Made by a program: the position numbers and the translations under genes. From Clostridiaceae bacterium (GTDB lineage: Bacteria; Bacillota; Clostridia; Lachnospirales; Lachnospiraceae): a stretch of 64,000 nt of DNA. Each line of letters opens with the position of its first letter. Positions within the stretch are counted from its first letter, which is position 1. Under the pieces are notes generated by a model. It did not search any database. It worked only from the letters and a program-made list of their open reading frames with translations, and had not been told where the DNA came from. The stretch covers positions 1 to 64,000 of the forward strand of contig QXWR01000024.1 of NCBI GenBank assembly GCA_009911065.1. The letters run 5' to 3'. This document shows, piece after piece, positions 60,598 to 64,000 of this stretch.

Positions 60598-61233
60598 ATG
60601 TCACAAAAAACGAAACGTATACTCATGGCATTTTTTGGTGTCATTGTAACAGGCTTTTGTGTGGGAACTTTTCAGAAAGCAAGTTTAGGCACAGATCCCT
60701 TTACCTGTTTTGTAACCGGAATTGGGAATATTTTCGGATCTACTTACAGTACATTTTATATAATCGTCACGGGGATTTTGCTGATTGGAGTTTTTTTTGT
60801 TGAAAAACATTACATAGGAATTGCCACGTTGATTAATTTGTTCTGCACAGGAATTTCGGCAGATTTTATGAAATATATCTGGGATTTACTGCTTCCAAAT
60901 CCCAATTTGGCCATGCGTGTGGCACTGATGCTGCTTGGAGTGATCGGAAGTTCATTTTCTGCTTCTGTGTATTTTACAGCTGATGTGGGAGTTTCAGCCT
61001 ATGATGCTGTTTCTCTAATTGCGGCAAATAAGTACAAACTGCTTCCTTTTAAAGTATGTCGGATTTTAAGTGATTTGATCTGTGTGATTGTGGGATTGAT
61101 TTTCCATGCTGTGGTAAATGTCGGCACTGTGATTACCGCTTTGTTTATGGGACCAGTAATCCAGTGGTTTAACACCCATGTTTCCGAGCCGTTTTTATAT
61201 GGAAAAGACGGAAAGAAAGAACAAGAAGCTTGA
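60598..61233 (+). CDS. YczE/YitT-like membrane protein
   Basis: A 211-residue polytopic membrane protein of the YczE/YyaS (YitT-related) type, function unsettled. Six hydrophobic segments; family features are GFCVGTFQKASLGTDPFTCFVTGIGN and GVSAYDAVSLIAANKYKLLPFKVCRILSDL. I chose ATG 60598, ten bases after GGGGGA; an open frame continues 38 codons upstream through the folded leader and is not expected to be translated. The stop codon TGA is part of the -35 box of the SRP RNA promoter. Confidence 0.82.
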   Translation: MSQKTKRILMAFFGVIVTGFCVGTFQKASLGTDPFTCFVTGIGNIFGSTYSTFYIIVTGILLIGVFFVEKHYIGIATLINLFCTGISADFMKYIWDLLLPNPNLAMRVALMLLGVIGSSFSASVYFTADVGVSAYDAVSLIAANKYKLLPFKVCRILSDLICVIVGLIFHAVVNVGTVITALFMGPVIQWFNTHVSEPFLYGKDGKKEQEA

Positions 61234-61258
61234 CAAAAGGTTTTGTCTACGGTATACT
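61230..61258 (+). promoter_or_regulatory. SRP RNA promoter
   Basis: TTGACA (61230-61235), 17 bases, TATACT (61253-61258). The -35 box contains the stop codon of the preceding gene. Transcription should start near 61265, about 55 bases ahead of the folded RNA, so 5' processing is expected. Confidence 0.7.
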
Positions 61259-61318
61259 AAACACGCGTTTCCATATTTTTCATTCGGGAATGCCCCAGAT
61301 AATTTTGTCATAAAGTTT

Positions 61319-61581
61319 CCGTGCAGCCGGGGAGATAGCGGTGCCCTGTACTTGCAATCCGCTCCAGCAAGGGTGATATTCCGCCTCGGATGCTGGTTTT
61401 GCAGGGCTGCCCCTGGTAAGCAGCGTTGACGTTTGGGTCTTGCGCAACAGAACCTCATGAACCGTGTCAGGGCAGGAATGCAGCAGCACTAAGTGAGTTT
61501 TTCTGTGTGCCGCAAGGCAGCCTGAACCGAGCCGGCTGCCAAGGTAACGCCTGTGAGCCACATACAAAGCGGGATGCACGG
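61319..61581 (+). ncRNA. ffs: Signal recognition particle RNA, large (Alu-containing) form
   Basis: About 263 nt. The ends pair (CCGTGCA 61319-61325 with TGCACGG 61575-61581). The 5' part has GGTGCCCTGTACTTGCAATCCGCT, here split over 61340-61363, the known 5' sequence of Firmicutes SRP RNAs. The domain IV hairpin is GTCAGGGCAGGAATGCAGCAGC-like (about 61466-61490), with a GGAA tetraloop and asymmetric loop that bind Ffh, followed by ACTAAGTGAG. The 3' part GGTAACGCCTGTGAGCC closes the Alu domain. This is the long form typical of Bacillus and Clostridia. Confidence 0.92.
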
Positions 61582-61602
61582 ATTTAATTAAAAATAAAGG
61601 AT

Positions 61603-61651
61603 AAAAAGGCAGGATGCTCTATGGATATATGGTATAGAGGTCCTGCTTTTA
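61603..61651 (+). terminator. SRP RNA terminator
   Basis: AAGGCAGGA and CTCTAT pair with ATAGAG and TCCTGCTTTT around a 10-nt loop with a small internal bulge, followed by T residues. Confidence 0.78.
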
Positions 61652-61676
61652 AGCGAAAAGGAGAGGGAATCACATT

Positions 61677-62906
61677 ATGAAAAAATTTTTAAAACGTACA
61701 TGTGCTACGGTATTATGTTGTACCATGTTACTTGGCTTTGTCCGGCCGGTACAAAGTCATGCAGCCACGGATTATGACAGTTTGCGGGCCGTATTTGATC
61801 CGGAGTATTATTACAATCAATATCCGGACCTTCAGGAATCCGTGGGGCAGGATGGGGAAATGCTGTTTCAGCATTTTGTATCTACAGGTATCCGAGAAGG
61901 TCGTTCTGGTATAGAAACATTTAATTTGAAGGCATATGTTTTTTATAATGAAGATTTGCTGAATGTATACAAAACGGATTTATCCGGATATTGCAGACAT
62001 TATCTGGAACGAGGGAAGGATGAGGGGAGGATTAGTACCCCCCAGGAAAATAAAACAAATAAAATTGGTACATATCATACGTCTTATGACAATACGCTGC
62101 CCAGAGCAGTAAATGTAGAGCTGGCGGCACAGCGGATTAATGGAGTTGTTCTGCAGCCGGGACAAGGGTTTTCTTTCAGCAGCACAGTTCAGTCAAGAGT
62201 TCCTAAAAACGGCTATGTAATGGCGCCTGCAATTGGTGGGTATGAATATGGAGGAGGAATCTGTCAGGTTTCATCTACTCTGTATGCGGCCATGTGCCAT
62301 GCTTTGCTTCCGGCAACAGAACGTCATCCCCATTCTTCCAGAGTATCTTATCTGCCTGTGGGGATGGATGCCACGATTTCCGAAGGATACAAGGATTTAA
62401 AATTTGTAAATATTTATCACAGTCCTTTGATAATTGAATCTACTTATGGAGAAGGAATTTTGACGGTCTCTTTATGGCTGGGAGAAATTCAAAATGAAAC
62501 TACCGAGGAAGTTCCCACAGAGCAGACAGAAGAGCAGCCAAATGAGGAAAATCTGAATCAGGAAGAGTCAGGTGAAGAAGGCCAAAGCCAACCGGAGATG
62601 AATCCTCAGGGGCCAGGTGAGGAAGGTCAATACCAACAAGAGATGAATCCAGAGGAGTCAAGTGAGGAAGGCCAAAACCAACCAGAAATGAATCCAGAGG
62701 AGCCAAGTGAGGAAGGCCAGAACCAACCAGAAACAAATCAGGAAAAGTCAAGTGAGGAAGGCCAGAATCAGGAGGAAATGAATCCCCAAGGGCCAGGTGA
62801 GGAAAGCCAAAACCAACAAGAGATGAATCCAGGGGAGCCAAGTGAGGAAAACCAAAACCAACAAGAGACGAACCAACAGGATTCAGGTCAGGAAGAAACG
62901 GTTTAA
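61677..62906 (+). CDS. Secreted VanW-family protein with seven 15-residue repeats
   Basis: A 409-residue exported protein. Residues 1-30 are a Sec signal (TVLCCTMLLGF...SHAA). Residues 35-115 hold two copies of a surface repeat with FDPEYYYNQYPDL...FxHFxxxGxxEGRxG. Residues 130-270 form the VanW domain: PGQGFSFSSTVQ, GGGICQVSSTLYAAMCHA and SYLPVGMDATISEG are diagnostic. From residue 300 to 404 there are seven repeats of 15 residues, consensus EEGQNQPEMNPEEPS. The acidic tail has no LPXTG or membrane anchor. VanW occurs in vancomycin clusters and in many surface proteins, and its biochemical role is unknown. Start ATG follows AAGGAGAGGG. Confidence 0.9.
   Translation: MKKFLKRTCATVLCCTMLLGFVRPVQSHAATDYDSLRAVFDPEYYYNQYPDLQESVGQDGEMLFQHFVSTGIREGRSGIETFNLKAYVFYNEDLLNVYKTDLSGYCRHYLERGKDEGRISTPQENKTNKIGTYHTSYDNTLPRAVNVELAAQRINGVVLQPGQGFSFSSTVQSRVPKNGYVMAPAIGGYEYGGGICQVSSTLYAAMCHALLPATERHPHSSRVSYLPVGMDATISEGYKDLKFVNIYHSPLIIESTYGEGILTVSLWLGEIQNETTEEVPTEQTEEQPNEENLNQEESGEEGQSQPEMNPQGPGEEGQYQQEMNPEESSEEGQNQPEMNPEEPSEEGQNQPETNQEKSSEEGQNQEEMNPQGPGEESQNQQEMNPGEPSEENQNQQETNQQDSGQEETV
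62574..62888 (+). repeat. 45-bp coding tandem repeats (7 copies)
   Basis: Imperfect 45-bp units encode EEGQNQPEMNPEEPS-like repeats at the C-terminus of the VanW protein. The period preserves the frame, so gain or loss of units changes only the length of the acidic tail. Confidence 0.85.
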
Positions 62907-62944
62907 AAACCACAGATTTATAGCATTGTATCATTAAAAAGGTG

Positions 62945-62973
62945 TTGACAAATTGAACTCCTATTTGTATAAT
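62945..62973 (+). promoter_or_regulatory. Promoter of yceD-rpmF
   Basis: A consensus promoter: TTGACA (62945-62950), 17 bases, TATAAT (62968-62973). The transcript would start near 62980, about 20 bases before the ATG of the YceD-like gene. Confidence 0.8.
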
Positions 62974-63000
62974 GTTTTAAGCGTCTATTAGGAGAATCAT

Positions 63001-63528
63001 ATGCGGATTAATTTGACAGAGCTGTTTTCTGTAGATGGCAAAGAGAAAAGTTACAAGGTAAATATTGAGATGGATTCTTTTCAGGCTTTTGGTGATACCT
63101 GTGAAGTGATTTCAAAAGAACCTGTAACATTGCATATCCAGAATGTGGGCAGCGGCAAGCTTCTGATGGAAGGGAAGACGTTTATTACACTTAGTATTCC
63201 CTGCAGCAGATGTCTGGAGCCAGTAGATGTTCCTGTTGAGTTGGAGATTTCCCAGGAACTGGATATAAGACAAGCTGGGGAAGAAGATACAGAAAATATG
63301 GAAGAACAGCCCTATGTAGATGGTTATTATCTGGATGTAGACCAGTTGATCGGCAACGAGCTGCTGCTGAATTTGCCCATGAAGGTTTTGTGTAAAGATG
63401 ACTGTAGAGGAATCTGCAATCAATGCGGCATAAACTTGAATCAGGGGACTTGTTCCTGCGAACGTGGCTCACCAGATCCAAGGATGTCAATAATCCAGGA
63501 TATATTTCAACAATTTAAGGAGGTGTAA
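63001..63528 (+). CDS. yceD: YceD/DUF177 family protein
   Basis: A 175-residue protein of the YceD (DUF177) family, which precedes rpmF in most bacteria and is linked to 23S rRNA handling. Family features are IPCSRCLEPVDVPVELEISQEL and the C-terminal cysteine set CKDDCRGICNQCGINLNQGTCSC, likely a zinc site. AGGAG stands before the ATG. Three bases separate it from rpmF. Confidence 0.92.
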   Translation: MRINLTELFSVDGKEKSYKVNIEMDSFQAFGDTCEVISKEPVTLHIQNVGSGKLLMEGKTFITLSIPCSRCLEPVDVPVELEISQELDIRQAGEEDTENMEEQPYVDGYYLDVDQLIGNELLLNLPMKVLCKDDCRGICNQCGINLNQGTCSCERGSPDPRMSIIQDIFQQFKEV

Positions 63529-63531
63529 GCC

Positions 63532-63714
63532 ATGTCGATTTGCCCTAAAAACCGGTCTTCCAAATCCAGAAGAGATAAACGCAGAGCCAATTGGAAAATG
63601 AGCGCTGTGAATCTGGTAAAGTGCAGCAAATGCGGAGCGCTGATGATGCCCCACAGAGTATGCAAGGCTTGTGGCAGCTACAACAAGAAAGAAATCGTCA
63701 GCGTTGAAGATTAA
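63532..63714 (+). CDS. rpmF: 50S ribosomal protein L32
   Basis: A 60-residue L32. The N-terminal KNRSSKSRRDKRRANWKM and the four zinc cysteines CSKCGALMMPHRVCKACGSY are diagnostic; it is the zinc-binding (C+) form. AAGGAGG precedes the ATG. Confidence 0.96.
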   Translation: MSICPKNRSSKSRRDKRRANWKMSAVNLVKCSKCGALMMPHRVCKACGSYNKKEIVSVED

Positions 63715-63728
63715 GATTAGAAAAATTG

Positions 63729-63970
63729 TCAAAACTGAAAAAAGCTAGAAAACATAAGGCTTCTGAGGATTTTCCTCAGGAGCCTTTGTTTGCATAATTC
63801 GGTTTTCCGAAAAGTTTTTAGGGGGGGGGAAGTAATGATGCACTTTGCCTGTATTTCTGATACAATTTTACCATCCTGATTGGTATCTATCGCTTCCCAA
63901 GCATATGCTGTACTACTCAAAAGAAGCATCATTGCAGACGTACAGAAACCCAACAATAACTTTTTTTCAT
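63729..63970 (-). pseudogene. Small secreted EF-hand-like protein, frame broken at homopolymers
   Basis: On the minus strand, ATG 63970-63968 stands 5 bases after GGAGGT. With eight A residues instead of the seven now present (63961-63967) the frame would read MKKKLLLGFCTSAMMLLLSSTAYAWEAIDTNQDGKIVSEI-like: a Sec signal followed by one EF-hand-type loop, DTNQDGKI. As it stands, the ATG frame soon stops, and the signal-peptide frame has no proper start. Near its end a run of nine C (plus-strand G run 63821-63829) sets the C-terminus; one C fewer gives a stop directly after it. It may be a pseudogene, a slippage-controlled gene or a sequencing artefact. Confidence 0.5.
63756..63790. terminator. 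Terminator after rpmF
   Basis: AAGGCTTCTGAGGA pairs with TCCTCAGGAGCCTT (one mismatch) and TTGTTTG follows. It also lies in the path of the converging EF-hand-like gene and could stop both. Confidence 0.8.
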
Positions 63971-64000
63971 CTCATACCTCCAAAAATTTATTTTATACGT

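Noticed and set aside
61677..62906. VanW and VanR/VanS-like genes as a vancomycin resistance cluster
   Set aside because: They are 37 kb apart, and vanA/vanH/vanX-type genes are absent. VanW domains are widespread in surface proteins.

Overview
The window looks like a chromosomal segment of a Gram-positive, anaerobic, gut-type Clostridia, most likely a Lachnospiraceae (Blautia-like) bacterium. The evidence is AT-leaning DNA with strong AGGAGG-type ribosome binding sites, a bifunctional AdhE with a Rex-like operator, a large Bacillus/Clostridium-type SRP RNA, YesMN-type two-component systems, several lipoprotein sugar-binding proteins, a Gram-positive Tad pilus locus, and small families such as DUF951, DUF2508 and DUF5702. 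The genus is an inference. No insertion sequence, prophage, integrase, CRISPR array or replication origin was seen.

Layout. 1-852: the last bases of a 23S rRNA gene followed directly by seven tRNA genes (Asp, Val, Thr, Tyr, initiator Met, Phe, Lys) and a terminator, with no 5S gene between. 1061-8034: a small HTH protein, adhE, a polar amino acid ABC transporter and an AraC-type regulator. 8098-13485: an alpha-galactoside region with an orphan sugar-binding lipoprotein, a GH27 enzyme overlapping a small zinc-ribbon protein, and a divergent GH36 enzyme. 13505-18782: AIM24-like, DUF2156, GNAT, sirtuin and DUF951 genes, then rpsF-ssb-rpsR. 18833-30518: a four-repeat peptidoglycan-binding NlpC/P60 lipoprotein, a GT-C-like membrane protein, an OmpR/VanS-like two-component system, an APH-fold kinase, glgB with a second GH13 enzyme, a DUF2508 protein and an autoregulated ArsR repressor.

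30675-41003 is a Tad (type IVb) pilus operon: prepilin peptidase, TadZ-like ATPase, CpaF, TadB, TadC, Flp pilin, DUF5702, two TadE-like proteins, a second prepilin peptidase and an FHA protein. Several parts are unusual. The first peptidase seems to start at AUA, TadC carries an extracytoplasmic insert, and one TadE protein ends in duplicated Cys/His motifs. 41124-44694 is metG-traX-tatD.

44689-56198 (minus strand) is a sugar module in two transcription units. One holds a YesN regulator, a YesM kinase with almost no extracellular part, and an RbsA-shaped protein that has lost its ATPase motifs; it ends at a clear terminator. The other holds a ROK kinase, RbsA/RbsC-type transporter, a substrate-binding lipoprotein whose whole binding domain is duplicated in tandem, D-lyxose isomerase and an epimerase-like DUF4432 protein. 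I infer uptake, phosphorylation and isomerisation of a pentose or hexose such as D-lyxose, with the pseudo-ATPase as a possible signalling adaptor. This is the best candidate here for a poorly described system.

56244-64000: rsmA, a Lachnospiraceae-type protein with fourteen 11-residue repeats, tadA (tRNA deaminase), a membrane protein overlapping it tail to tail, a YczE-like membrane protein behind a structured leader, the SRP RNA, a VanW protein with seven 15-residue repeats, yceD-rpmF, and a small secreted EF-hand-like gene interrupted at homopolymer runs.
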